Assembly (NCBI GenBank): GCA_907163375.1
Contig: CAJQUW010014753.1
Coordinates: 62,001 to 126,000, forward strand
Reading direction: 5' to 3'
Source of the DNA: Prostheceraeus crozeri
Taxonomy: Eukaryota; Platyhelminthes; Polycladida; Euryleptidae
DNA length: 64,000 nt
Shown: piece by piece, positions 1 to 10,733 of the stretch
Position numbering within the stretch: position 1 is the stretch's first letter
How the letters are laid out: each line of letters begins with the position of its first letter
The notes under the pieces: generated by a model
The model's input: the letters and a program-made list of their open reading frames with translations, nothing else
What the model was told of the DNA's origin: nothing
Database searches by the model: none
Program-made: the position numbers and the translations under genes

Positions 1-1629
1 AAGAATTTGATCAATTTTGTGAAGGATCACAAGTATTGCTTAAACCGTGGAGATAAAAGCACAAAATATTGACAATTCTGCGTACTGTAATGCTACTGAT
101 TTTGTTACGTGAGCTGGAATATGTACCTAGAATGTATTAGCACATTTCTAACTGATCGGCCAAACATGAGCACAATATATTATTAGTTGTCTCTGATGTC
201 ATTTTTGACACACCTTGAGCATTAAGATTTGTGAACGTTGTTTGTTATTCACCTGAAGATAGCTTACTGTTAGGCTGGATGGCCTTGGGTAAGTAAAAAG
301 TTTATAATCAAGCACACTTCTCGAATTCGGGCTTTTCTCAACTCTGAGGCAAGGTCTGGTTGTTCAGTGAAACATGCATGAGTCAATAAAATCTTCTAAT
401 ACAGCTATCCGCAGTTTGCTCGCATACCAGATTCAGATTTGCACCGAACGGAGCGGGAATAAGGCTCTAGAGGGAACAGCCTCCTGAACAATTTTGGTTA
501 GGCAAAGGATGTCATTTACTCCCCAAATAAAGTCCATGATGAAGACTTTTTTACAATCATTGAGCAATTTACATATGACTTTGATAATCTTTTATCTCAA
601 TAAGGGTAGTATGATATAAGTTGACATTTTGAATGGATGTTGATGAATTTGAAAATTAAAGAGAGCCTTCATTATCTTCCTAATAGATGCGCTTTTCGAT
701 GTCTCTCAACAACACTCATACATCACTGCATTCTACATTACCTCGATATTCAGGAAATCACGATGCAACTCGTGTTGAAAACACAATAAAAGAAGCTAAT
801 AAAAATTCATCAGAAAGCCACATTATTTTCGTCAAAAAATGCTTTAAGCAAGGCTATAGAGAAGTAGCATAACTCCTTTTAAGATTTTAGATTGCCAAAT
901 TGTAACTGGCATTATAGAATCTCTCTGAATGACATACAAGATTTTCAATATTACAAAACACCTTCTTTCAATATGTGAATCTAAACAATGCTTTGATAAG
1001 GCGAAAGTCATTTATGTGTAATTGTTATGTTTTCCACTGAGGTCTCGCTGCCCCTTTGTACTGGTACATGGTACTAATTGAATTGCACAAGAACAATAGC
1101 ATTGACCGTTGATTGACTTTAATGCGTAGACGCATGGAGATGACATGCAATGTAACACAGGTTGATCAATTAATCTAAAGGCTACGAAAATGCAAGTATA
1201 AAAGGAAATTCAAAACGAATGATGTACATACAGAAATTATGCATTAAACAATAGACGGGAATATGGAATTTAGGTAAGCTTACTTTTATAAATTAAAAGC
1301 AGCTTTCTTGGCATGCTGCAATAATTTCTAATAATTGTCAGAATCATTTTCATTTTATTCCTAGGATAATCTGTTTCTCAGGTCTGTTGCCTTCGTTCAT
1401 GAAGCTTTCAACGAATGTTGGAAGGCAACACAAAATACAATAACTTAAAATTGCATTAAATTGCGAACAGATGTGATGAGGAGTGAGAATTTCTACACTT
1501 AAATTTGGCAAGTGTGCGACTAAAATATACTGATTTGAATCAGGTCAAGCATGCCTGACAGTCTGCTATGATAGTGCATAACACAGCTGTACGATTTCAT
1601 TTGATTACACAAACAATATAAGCAACTAA
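1..1629. other. Intergenic DNA without recognisable gene
   Basis: AT-rich sequence. The only open frame above 60 codons is at 687-872 (61 aa), which has no recognisable motif and no repeat copy elsewhere in the window. I see no RNA gene or element end here. Confidence 0.6.
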
Positions 1630-1865
1630 CCGGCGCTGTGGCCTTATGGTAGAGAGTGCTCTTTGTGTCCGTGAGACCCTGGTTCAAACCTTGGCCGGGT
1701 CAAACCTAATACTTCTAAAATAGGTACGCTCTACATTCTTGCTAAACACTCAGCACAAAAGGAATGAGAGTGGGACAAATAACAACTCGGCTACATGGAA
1801 GAAAGGCTCCGTGCCTAATGTGCTTCCGAGTACAAGCAACGTTAATTAATTAATTAATATTTTTA
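1630..1865 (+). repeat. tRNA-derived SINE
   Basis: The first 70 bases resemble a tRNA: an A-box-like stretch around 1637-1660 (GTGGCCTTATGGTAGAGAGT) and a B box GGTTCAAACC at 1681-1690, the two internal RNA polymerase III promoter elements. A body of about 150 bp unrelated to tRNA follows, ending in a (TTAA)n tail near 1840-1856. Head, body and simple-repeat tail in this order are the hallmark of a tRNA SINE. Such elements make no protein and are copied by LINE machinery. Which LINE serves it, and the exact 5' end, cannot be told from one copy. Confidence 0.75.
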
Positions 1866-2440
1866 ACAACAACAGAAATCTCCAGTAAACTATTTGTTCA
1901 TCTGAAAGTAGCTAGTCGAGGACTAGAAACGCGTGCTTCTTAAGATTTTGTTGAGTTGATCTTCCTGTTACAGCTGTCGACCTAATCTCTTCTCTGAATT
2001 ACTGACACTTTGAAACGTCAAGTTTTTATAACGGACATCATGCATGTTCTCGTGTTTTTATCGTCAAATTTGATGTAATCTTCACGTCAATCCCTGGAGT
2101 TTTACAGGAAGACTCAGAGGCGACTTAAATTTAACCGTCAAATCCATCTTTTGAGAGCTACTTAAGGGAGACGCTGACTGGGAAACGAAAAACATTTTGA
2201 GAGTCATCAAAACTTCGTATTTTACAACTCAGAACAGAAAGTTTCAAATGCTAAAGTTGAATATCAACTTCAGATTGTTTTAGGAGTCGTGAGTCTGCGG
2301 CTTAATCTTAAGATGTAGAATCAAAAGTTTATGTAAAAGTAAATGTGCATTATACCGAATTAATTAAGGCATGTGATTGTCGGTTCAAGTCCTACCAAGT
2401 GAAGCAAAATAGGGCGATAAAGAATAAATCGATAGGTAGG
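1866..2440. other. Intergenic DNA
   Basis: No gene is seen. A B-box-like string, GGTTCAAGTCC, lies near 2382-2392, but no A box is convincing upstream, so it is at most a tRNA/SINE relic. Confidence 0.5.
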
Positions 2441-2954
2441 CACAGAATTGGACAGCTCGTCACTTCTTCTGTTTAACTAGAAGGGAAGCATTGGAACATG
2501 TAACGTTAATGAAATGGCACAATCTGCTGATGTAATACCATAGCAATCAAACAATGAGTAGCCAGTTCAACATTAAACACGCCAAATTGTGCGAAGCTTC
2601 AGTGACTGTCTTCAGCCGGATCACACAGCAAAGAGATCCAGTCGATGTCATGTTCTACAGAGAAGTTTGTGAACGTTTTTTCATGCGCCTGCTAACTATT
2701 TTAATAATGATTGGAGGGCCCAACATGATCGAGAAAACTTCTAGTGCGATGATCTGAATTCTTGGAATCTGAAAGAATCGTGGCAATTTTGAAGGAATTC
2801 ACAGTAATCCGCAAGCGACGCACGGCTATTTTCCTATCTCTGCAAGGTATCAAAAATTTATTTTTGCCCACTTAGTTAGTTCATGCATGTGCCATCGTTT
2901 TGAACCAGTTTGCACTTCTAGCAACGTGATACGCTTAAACAAATAAATTCTGTG
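2441..2954 (+). mobile_element. hAT-like MITE, copy A
   Basis: First of four full-length copies of a 510-520 bp repeat in this window (others at 28357-28867, 35942-36463 and 42629-43143). The ends are imperfect inverted repeats: CACAGAATTGGA at the left and TTCTGTG at the right. An internal open frame at 2554-2757 (67 codons, starting MSSQFNIKHAKLCEASVTVF) is shared with other copies. No convincing target duplication is seen for this copy. The hAT assignment rests on the CA-AG type termini and on the roughly 8-bp target duplication at copy D. No transposase is encoded. Confidence 0.65.
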
Positions 2955-5209
2955 AGTGCTGTAGTGTGTGTTATGTTGCAAACATAACGACAGGCGACAT
3001 CGTGGATTTTCAGGTCGGCTTCACTGTTGAACTCGATAACACACGAGACACAACATTTACTGAATCAAAAGCAATCACACAGCTTCAGCTCAAAATCAAT
3101 AGAAAACATGAACTACCGCAATGCAGCCTGTCTTCACACTTCGATCACCTCAATATAACGAATAACACACTTAATATCACTCACCTCTTTATAAACCTTC
3201 ACACAGGCTGACAACACCGAACGTTAGACGGTGCTAGACGCCGAAGACCGTCTTTTTTACTCATTACTTTATTTGTGAATAGACCAATAAACGTTTATCG
3301 AGAGAAATGCTTTGTTCTGTCTTGTACACTTTGAAGAAATCTTTTCTACGGCAATTTAACCAAACGATTGTTCATTTCATTAATTGCAGATTAACATGCA
3401 AACCGACTGTATAAACACACTGTGTATCTATAGAACGAATATGTGGTAAAGAACTATAAGACAAGGTGTCAAGGCAGGGGGTTGCAGTGATACCAGATTA
3501 ATAGACTGACCTTTTAGACCAATAATCAATCCAGATTGATCTGTGAAATAACGTGCTTGTGGCTGGCGGGATAGTTGCAAGGAATTCATCGCTGTGACGA
3601 TAAAGCGAAACGATAGAAAATGAGCAGTTTAAATGCCCTTTATTAATGTGAGTAAACAGCAGTCTCACGCATCGCACTGCAAATGTCCAACTTTCATTTT
3701 GAAATTTTCTATTCAAAATGTCACAACTTCCATTTTCAATAATGTTCATAAGCTCTTTGTCATTTGAATTAAAGCAAGTCTATTTCTGTTTTCTACAAGT
3801 ATTCTAATTCATCTTTCAACAATATAATCGTTTAAATTCGTCAAGCCGTTTAGATGCCTTTTATGATCATCAAAATCCAGCCAATAAAGTTTAATCTAAC
3901 CACTAAAATCTGCTTCAAATCTGCAGAAGTATACACAATAATATAGGACTAGTAAACATTGCCTCACCAAGGCTGTCAGACACGGACTATCTGCAAATAG
4001 TAAAACTTCCTTCTGTTGTATGCTATCATGATCAGTCAATTCTGTTGTAATTTCTTCAAGACTGCATAAATGTGCATATCTCGCATTTGGAAACAATTCC
4101 GATTGTATCTCCCTCGAGTTCATTCAATAAAATCGAAAGTGTATACACATTGGGGATTTAATAAATGTGGAGTTGCCACTCTACCTAATATACCTACTCT
4201 ATGGACAAAATGCATCAACTGAATTGTGATGGATGATAATCGGTCAATTATTTACTTGGGATCTACTATTTGTGGCATAAAACTGACAGTATTACTCATA
4301 AATCTATTAGCAGTAGTGTTCAAAGGCTGTTGCTATGATTTGCATAACAATTACATTTGTGGATGAATAAATTTGTGAAATATAGCTTCATATTTACTTT
4401 GCTGATGGTCTCTATTTTGCAAGAATTTAATGAATGTTGTCGATTTTCAAAAAATCCATGTGCTTCTAAATGTAGATCAGAATTTTAATAATTCCATGTG
4501 GAAAGTTTGACTAAATTTGATTTTGTTATCAAATACACGTAGAAATTAGAATCCTGGAGATCAAAAATGTGTAGGGACTTCAGAAGCCCCAGGATAGAAT
4601 AGGGTTGAAGTGTCTGGAATGGGTCATATGATTTCAGGTGTCGCAATTAAAGGTTTCTTCTGATGCAGTCTCGAATATTAGTTTCAATTTAAATGGCCTT
4701 ACCAGTATCCTTAAATCAAATCAATAGATTTTTAATAGTCATGGAATACAGCCCTTTTGTAGCTATCGCAACACATATGTGCGCATAATTGGTCAACCGA
4801 CTTTGTAATATCGTTGCTTACCGGGGTCGGTGCGTATACAACGCAACTCGTTCCAATTGCTGCTCCAATCTTCCTCAGTTCAGTTCAGCGTATTCAGAAG
4901 TTAAGTAAGCACGCGTGGGTTGAATTTTTTCACAATCTGAAATGGTATGCGAACAGATATCATAATGTGATGAAATCGTTTATAGTCGACGAGAATCACT
5001 TCTTCATTGTTAAATTGCATTCTAGCTGCGTCTAGCTTATTGGTCTTCCTACTTGATCTACATGTACATGCATAAAAGTCTACTTGTTTAGCAGGATCGG
5101 GAAACAACTTACATTTTTAGAACATGTTACAAGATAACCAACGTTGCGATTCTATAAACAATCGAAATGCATAGGAGTTATCACTTTTTTTAAGAAGGAA
5201 AATACCATT
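2955..5209. other. Intergenic DNA, unassigned
   Basis: An 81-codon open frame at 2966-3211 directly follows MITE copy A and has no recognisable domain. A TATA-like string (CTTTATAAACC) lies near 3187. Short frames on the minus strand at 3498-3749 and 3896-4123 and on the plus strand at 4814-5035 show no motif. Nothing else is supported. Confidence 0.5.
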
Positions 5210-5282
5210 GCGTCTTGGTAGAGTTGATCCACCGACCTCTGGCATTCTAAGCCAACGCTCTACAACTGAGTTATCGAAGGGC
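5210..5282 (-). pseudogene. tRNA-like relic (tRNA pseudogene or SINE head)
   Basis: Read on the minus strand from 5282, the sequence has a D-arm/A-box region (AACTCAGTTGTAGAGCG), a five-pair anticodon stem TTGGC/GCCAG with loop TTAGAAT, and a T-arm region GGTCGGTGGATCAA that departs from the B-box consensus. The anticodon position would read AGA. The 3' side does not pair with the 5' acceptor strand, so a working tRNA is unlikely. The same head is typical of tRNA-derived SINEs; no body or tail is clear. Confidence 0.5.
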
Positions 5283-7167
5283 GACAGTAAGATAAAAGTC
5301 CTCAATTGAAGAATCGGCACTTTTGTTCTTATCGTATCGGTCGTTCGGTAAAATGAAGAAGAGATTCAATTACTTAACCGCATTAAATTACATAAGTGAA
5401 AACTCAATTTTTTGACATTGGTTCAATCACTGGTTCAAGAGTCTGTCACTGTGAACAAATTTCGATGGATTCAACCCAGCGTCTGACGTCCTGTATTGTC
5501 AAACTTTGATGCAAGAATGCCCATTTATTAAGTGCACCGTACATCAAGAGTCATTTTACGTCTATTTACGTTAAAGGAAATCAGAATTTGAGACGATACG
5601 ATGCTCCCAAGACAGAGATCTCATTGATCACTGCTCTTGAAATTCTGTATATCCTTGAAAGAATGCTACTTTTGCATGCAATGTGATCTTACAAACTACA
5701 CACATTTTTTCCTATCATTTTCTCACAGTGTTTCTCAACAAATATTAAGCTGACTTAGATACACGCCTGTAAACCTGCACGACTAAACAGATCATGAATT
5801 AATCATGTGACTCCTGTACAAAGTGTGATTGAAGACCTACGCTCAGAGCTCCATAACTCCTACAGTATTTCACATCATCTCTCTCATCTATTGTGTTCAT
5901 CTGCATTTGCAAGCTTGCTTTTCTTGTTGACAAACTGAGCTGGGTCTGTCGTTTTTGCAATAAAGCATTTATTTTCATTATCCATTACTGATTAATCTTT
6001 TGTATCCTTCCATGATACTTTTATTTTATGTGATGATTTATTTTATTTAAATGAAATGTCAATTCATCTAAATAGTGCATACATTTATGAAGAATCTTAC
6101 GTTTTTCTCGCTCTGCTCTATCAGATGCATGATCTGTCGATGCACTAATTGCAGCTCAATAGTTCCGGACCTTATCAAAGCAAATATTCATGACTGATTT
6201 ATGTCAGTTAATTTTCTCTATTAGTTAATATTCCATAATATTTAAAATATTTAAACTTCAATAATCATTCGAGATTGAACGATGCAGTGAAAGTGTATTC
6301 TATACAAGGATACAAGTTCAACAAAGATTGTCTAATTTAATGTTGTTGTATACTTAAAGAACTGTCAATCTTCATAATATTTGTTAGACGTTCCTTTGTC
6401 ACGTCTTCTCTTTCATAATATGACGATGGTAGTTTCTGTTCTTCTATTGTCGCGATAATGCACGGATGAAATTCTAAACGGAACTTCGCTAAACAAAGAA
6501 TTTCAGTAGCGCTGATGCAGAAAAGTTTTTCAAACGATTTCAAAGCTTTTGAAAATATTAAGCCTTCCCGCACGAAGCCTATCCTTAGTATGCGCAAAGA
6601 GACAGTCGCATTCTTTTCTCTGGTTTGGGGCATGAATTATTCTCATATGGATGAAATGCGCTAGAAGACTGAATTATTTAAGATGGCTGTTTTTAGTTTC
6701 ATAGATTCAATGTTTCATCAAGTATGGATGCCAATGCATTTGCTTCGATCAAACACATTTAAAAAGTTTTTTTATTTACAATTTAGCAGCTTCAAATTTC
6801 ATTGATAAGTAATAAGTGTGCATTTTCCTTGAAAATTTAGGAATGGGGAGTAAAATGCAAACTGCGCAAAATGAAGAAAGTGAATAATAGTTAAAATTTT
6901 AGTTATGAATTAATGTACATGCAAGTCTGCATCAGTATTAAATTTTTTCTTGCATTTTAACTGTTTTTGAACAGAAAAATCCTCAAGATGACAACTGCCT
7001 TCCTGTAACGTTATAATTATCAAATTGTGGCATCATCGAGTTTATCTGATTATTGCAGACATTTTATGTGAGCTCAGCTGATGTCTTAATTGTTTTTATA
7101 TATTTATATATAGCCACATAGCCTCATATGGCAAATTTTCAAAGAAATTATCTGCCAGTTCAAAAGT
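5283..7167. other. Intergenic DNA, unassigned
   Basis: No recognisable gene. A 98-codon minus-strand frame at 6337-6633 (begins MPQTREKNATVSLRILRIGF) has no motif I know and no partner exon nearby. The rest is AT-rich. Confidence 0.5.
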
Positions 7168-7357
7168 GCCGCACGGCAAAGTCAGGACAAATAAACGCAT
7201 AACAACCTGTTGTGCAGCCCTTCAGATTGTTCAAACATTTTAGATATTTTAAGCTACATGTAGTTTGGGCCATTACTAACCGTCCTGATGAGCCATTCTA
7301 GGCCGTCTTCAGTTGACAAGGAAGTTTTGTGCTTGAATTATTCAAGTCTTAGGACAT
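7168..7357 (+). repeat. Dispersed 190-bp repeat, copy 1
   Basis: Direct repeat of 17186-17367. Both copies begin GCCGCACGGCAAAG, share a central TTTTAGATATTTTAAGCTA-type block and end with TTCAAGTCT followed by (A/G)GG(A/G)CAT. Overall similarity is roughly three quarters with small indels. A CTGATGAG box at 7284-7291 recalls a hammerhead core but no GAAA follows. Family unknown; no coding capacity. Confidence 0.7.
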
Positions 7358-7392
7358 GGTTCCACATACATTATATATATATATATATATAC

Positions 7393-7692
7393 ATAAATGA
7401 AATCAGACACGCGAATATCTGAAAAAACTTGCAAATTTATCGCCCGACCGGGGGATATTTTTGTTAATTTCATAGACATGTTAATTCTCTGCTTCTTTCA
7501 TTGCATTCTTTCGTAATTATTGATATTTCATTTCAGTGCATGATTTATTTGATTTAATTTTGTGAAATGCATGTAAATATGATATTTCTTCATTAAATGA
7601 ATGCCCTTGAAAAGCTTGGGTGACCAAGTGAAACCGGACGAGCGATAAATTTGCAAGTTTTTTCTGATATTCGCGTGTCTGATTTCATTTAT
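7393..7692. mobile_element. Hairpin MITE with 59-bp terminal inverted repeats
   Basis: The left arm 7393-7451 and right arm 7634-7692 are near-perfect reverse complements (starting ATAAATGAAATCAGACACGC on each strand), with about 180 bp between them. The element lies between two (TA)n tracts, consistent with insertion into TA-rich target. There is no coding sequence. Length and long arms fit a foldback MITE; the mobilising superfamily is not shown. Confidence 0.75.
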
Positions 7693-7724
7693 ATTACTTG
7701 CCATTTTTGCTTTTATATTTTTCC

Positions 7725-7725
<1 letters not shown>

Positions 7726-7807
<82 letters not shown>
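7726..7807. repeat. (AT)n microsatellite
   Basis: About 41 uninterrupted AT dinucleotides. It abuts the GGGTGTCC-type terminus of the mariner-like element beginning at 7808. Open frames of alternating Tyr-Ile across it are artefacts. Confidence 0.95.
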
Positions 7808-7809
<2 letters not shown>

Positions 7810-9414
7810 GGGTGTCCGGGAAGTCGCGCACAACTTTGAGAGGCTGTCATTTCCTTCAACTTTATCATATAATCATGTGATTTGCTTTATTTTGAACCTC
7901 ATGCTGGGGAATTTGATATGACCCATTTGCTTTCATTACATACTAAATCTAATTCAATATTTTTGCTTTGATTTGTCAACAACGTTTTTCACTAAGTAGA
8001 CGTTATTAAAATAAGCAATAGTGTTTAAGATAACACTTTACTTGGTCAAAATAATACAGTATTGTGTAAACAAAGAACTTTGAAACAAATAAAGAATTTA
8101 ATACAAATAATGTTCAATGGCGTCGCCTTGACACTCGATCACTTCTTCCAACCTGGACGGCAGATTCAGAATCGATCGCCTCAATTCATCGGAGTCGATG
8201 TTTTCAATTACCGTAATAATCTTTTCCCGCAACTCATTGATACTTGCTGGTTTGAAGCAATGGTACACTCGGTCCTTCACAACACCCCAGAAGTAATAAT
8301 CTAGCGGTGTCAGATCCGGTGAATGCGCCGGCCAACGGTTTGGAAAACCTCTAGCGATAATCCTATCATTGGGGAAAACACTTGACAGGAATGATCGCGC
8401 AACTGTGGAAAAGTGTGGTGGTGCTCCATCTTGCTGGAAAACTGTTGAATCCATGCGATGATGTCTTCTGATCTGAGGGATAACATGGTCGCGAAGCATG
8501 TTGCGGTAATTTTCTCCAGTAACCGTACTCGGAAGGAAAAAATGGAGTAAGACGGTACTGTGCGGAATACCCGAACCATACGCATACTTTTGGAGCATGG
8601 ATGTCCGTTTCAATGACTTCGCGTGGTTTCTCCGATCCCCAAACAATAGAGTTGTGGCGATTCACATGCCCCGAAATTGAAAAGTACGACTCATCAGTCC
8701 ACAGAATTGATTCCAGATCAACCACACCCGACAGCAGGAATCGTGCAAAAGAAACACGATTTTCTTTATCGTCTACAGTTAGTGTTTGGTTCGTCTGAAG
8801 TCTGTATGGGTAGAGGTGCAGTCTGTGTCGTAGGATCTGTTGGACACTGGTTAGGGACACCTGTTCTGCGAGCAATCGAACGACAACTGGCAGCTCCTAG
8901 CTCTGGATTCGACTGTTGAGCTTCAAGTTCACCTGCAACTGTCACTTTCCTTTCTTCTTCGAGATTGGGCCTTCCGGATCGTGGCTTGTCTTTAACTGAT
9001 CCAGTCTCTCTGAACCGCTGAATCAGGCGTGAGATGATGGAAGCACTGAAAGGGTCCCTATGATATCCATGAGAAACCTTGTATGCCCGCAGTGCTGCAG
9101 AAGCAGAGTTGCCATTTGCAAAGTACAGTTCAACCAGTTGAATGCGTTTTTCAAGATCCATGACTGCTAGAAGACTGACTTCAGCACACGAATTGCGGAC
9201 ACAATTCTTCATGTGATAAGAATTCATACCCAGACCATAGCATATCAACATAATGACTGATAAGTGAAATTCGATAATTTAACAAATGCAACATGCAGCT
9301 CGAGGTCTGATTTGTTGTTTGTACTCAAAGAGAATGTTAATTATGCTAGATAGTAGATAGCATATAATGAAAAACGTTGTTGACAAATCAAAGCAAAAAT
9401 ATTGAATTAGATTT
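7808..9414 (-). mobile_element. Mariner-type DNA transposon, decayed
   Basis: Contains a transposase read on the minus strand (8098-9161). The 3' outer end at 7808 starts CCGGGTGTCCGGGAAGTC, a mariner-type terminus next to a TATA tract. Inside it lies a 46-47 bp inverted repeat, 7945-7991 against 9368-9414, enclosing the gene. No GGGTGTCC end is found on the 9414 side; instead a Tc1-like element begins at 9416. TA dinucleotides flank the inner repeat at 7944-7945 and 9414-9415, so either the inner repeat is the true terminus or the 5' outer end has been lost. Confidence 0.75.
8098..9161 (-). pseudogene. Mariner-type transposase, frameshifted
   Basis: Likely start at 9161 (MDLEKRIQLVELYFANGNSA), giving about 354 codons. 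The N-terminal third is a helix-turn-helix DNA-binding region of the kind found in many insect and other invertebrate mariner relatives, with the linker GSVKDKPRSGRP. The catalytic part follows: WTDESYFSI (first Asp), QQDGAPPH (second Asp) and SPDLTPLDYYFWG (third Asp). Counting between the second and third acids gives 37 residues, a DD37D-type spacing. The product is split over three frames (8766-9161, 8366-8875 and 8098-8646), implying at least two frameshifts, near 8870 and near 8600. Related to the pseudogene at 13141-13965. Confidence 0.85.
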
Positions 9415-9415
9415 A

Positions 9416-10731
9416 TAGTCCGTTTCATAAAAAGTGGATCATCCTAAAATTTGACTAAATAAAACATAAGTATGATACAGAAAGCATTTTTCATGTTATT
9501 TCATGTCCCTAATATATTTAAATGTCCTTATATAATTTGATAAGCTATGATACAGTAATATTTTGTGGCCCTACCCTTTTTGTCAATGACATTACCAATT
9601 CGTCTAGGCATTGATTCGATGATATCGTTGATTTTTGACTGATCTAACTTTCTCCACTCTCTTTTTAACAGTGACGTAAGTTTGTGATACGCCATCTGTA
9701 GGTAGCAGTGAACGACGAACGTTGCGTTTTAGAATACTTCAACATTTTCTATGGGATTCAGATCAGGAGAACGAGCTGGCCAATATAATGTCCTAAGCCC
9801 TAATTGAGACTTGCATAAGTTGACTCTACTACTCCTGTGACACGTAGCATTATCATCCATAAATAACCAAGTCGATGGATCACCAAGTTGATCTGTCATT
9901 TGGCCAATGTTCATTCGTAAAACATTCACATAGTGGTCAGAATTCATGGTTCCTTGCTGTATGTGAAGTCTTCTACGAATAGTGGACTTAGTGCAGCCAT
10001 CTCAGTTAACGAGAGACTTGGATCAACTTTAACAAATCTCAAAATTAGGCGGTCTCTACGTTTGGATGTTTTGCGTGGACGGCCAGAGCCCTCTTTACGA
10101 CAGAGTCGAAAATCATCATTATGCCATCGATGCACATTTGTGTAAGGGACATTTAGTCGCTTGCTTCTAGCTCGCAAAGAAAACCCTGACACTTTGCCTT
10201 TTGTGAATGCGATCTCGTTATTGTTCATTTGTGCTTTGTATTGTTTTCAACCGGTAAGAGATAGATTTCTAGCTGAAAGCAATCAGGAGTGCTGCCAACA
10301 CCACCGCAACGAAGTCAGGAAGCTATGGAACATGAAGTCCAGTTAATCACATGTAGCAGTTACATTATTGTTGATGAATAATAGTGCTATACTGGCTCTG
10401 ATTGACCGATTTTCTTTATTTTTGCTTTGCTTGATAGCTTTTGGCTTGTAGAACAACATATTACATAACAAAGGAAGCAAATGTAATTTTATAAGAGTGA
10501 AGTATGATTTTGTGTAACATTGCTAAATGAAGATCAAATTATCTACTACTTTTTTATCTATGACAGGAAAACAACTCAATATTCATGCTTGAAATTTCCA
10601 ACAATGATATAAATAAGCACAACTGACATATCTTCCAAATTTCAGAGAAATTCGTTCAAGTTTGGCGGAGTTAGACAAAATTGAAGTTAAGGCGATGTTT
10701 AAGGGTGATCCATTTTTTATGAAACAACCTG
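9416..10731 (-). mobile_element. Tc1-like transposon with internal deletion, copy 1
   Basis: The ends are imperfect inverted repeats: AGTCCGTTTCATAAAAAGTG at the left and, on the other strand, CAGGTTGTTTCATAAAAAAT at the right. TA flanks both sides (9414-9415 and 10732-10733). It is nearly identical to the full element at 30964-32618 but shorter by about 340 bp. The largest missing block joins the catalytic region to the DNA-binding region between about 9964 and 9970, and a smaller one removes the segment around the first DDE motif's upstream helix. Confidence 0.9.
9557..10228 (-). pseudogene. Tc1-like transposase, deleted copy
   Basis: Begins at 10228 with MNNNEIAFTKGKVSGFSLRA, the same start as the intact gene at 31121-32116. 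The N-terminal helix-turn-helix and its GRPRKT motif remain, then the sequence jumps to MNSDHYVNVLRMNIGQMTDQ. The first catalytic Asp region (WSDEA in the full copy) is absent. The second Asp (MDDNATCH) and the third acid (SPDLNPIENV) remain, but the frame breaks after the latter near 9735. It cannot make an active transposase. Confidence 0.9.
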
Positions 10732-10733
10732 TA

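Noticed and set aside
5210-5282. A functional tRNA gene
   Set aside because: The acceptor strands do not pair and the T arm departs from consensus; a relic or SINE head is more likely.
7284-7320. CTGATGAG box as a hammerhead ribozyme
   Set aside because: No GAAA follows the possible helix II (GCC/GGC is followed by CGTC), and the other repeat copy reads CTGACGAG.
7528-7880. Open frames of alternating Tyr-Ile on both strands
   Set aside because: They are translations of the (AT)n microsatellite and have no coding value.
8062-8919. Plus-strand open frames opposite the mariner-type transposase
   Set aside because: Shadows of the minus-strand transposase, which has clear catalytic motifs.
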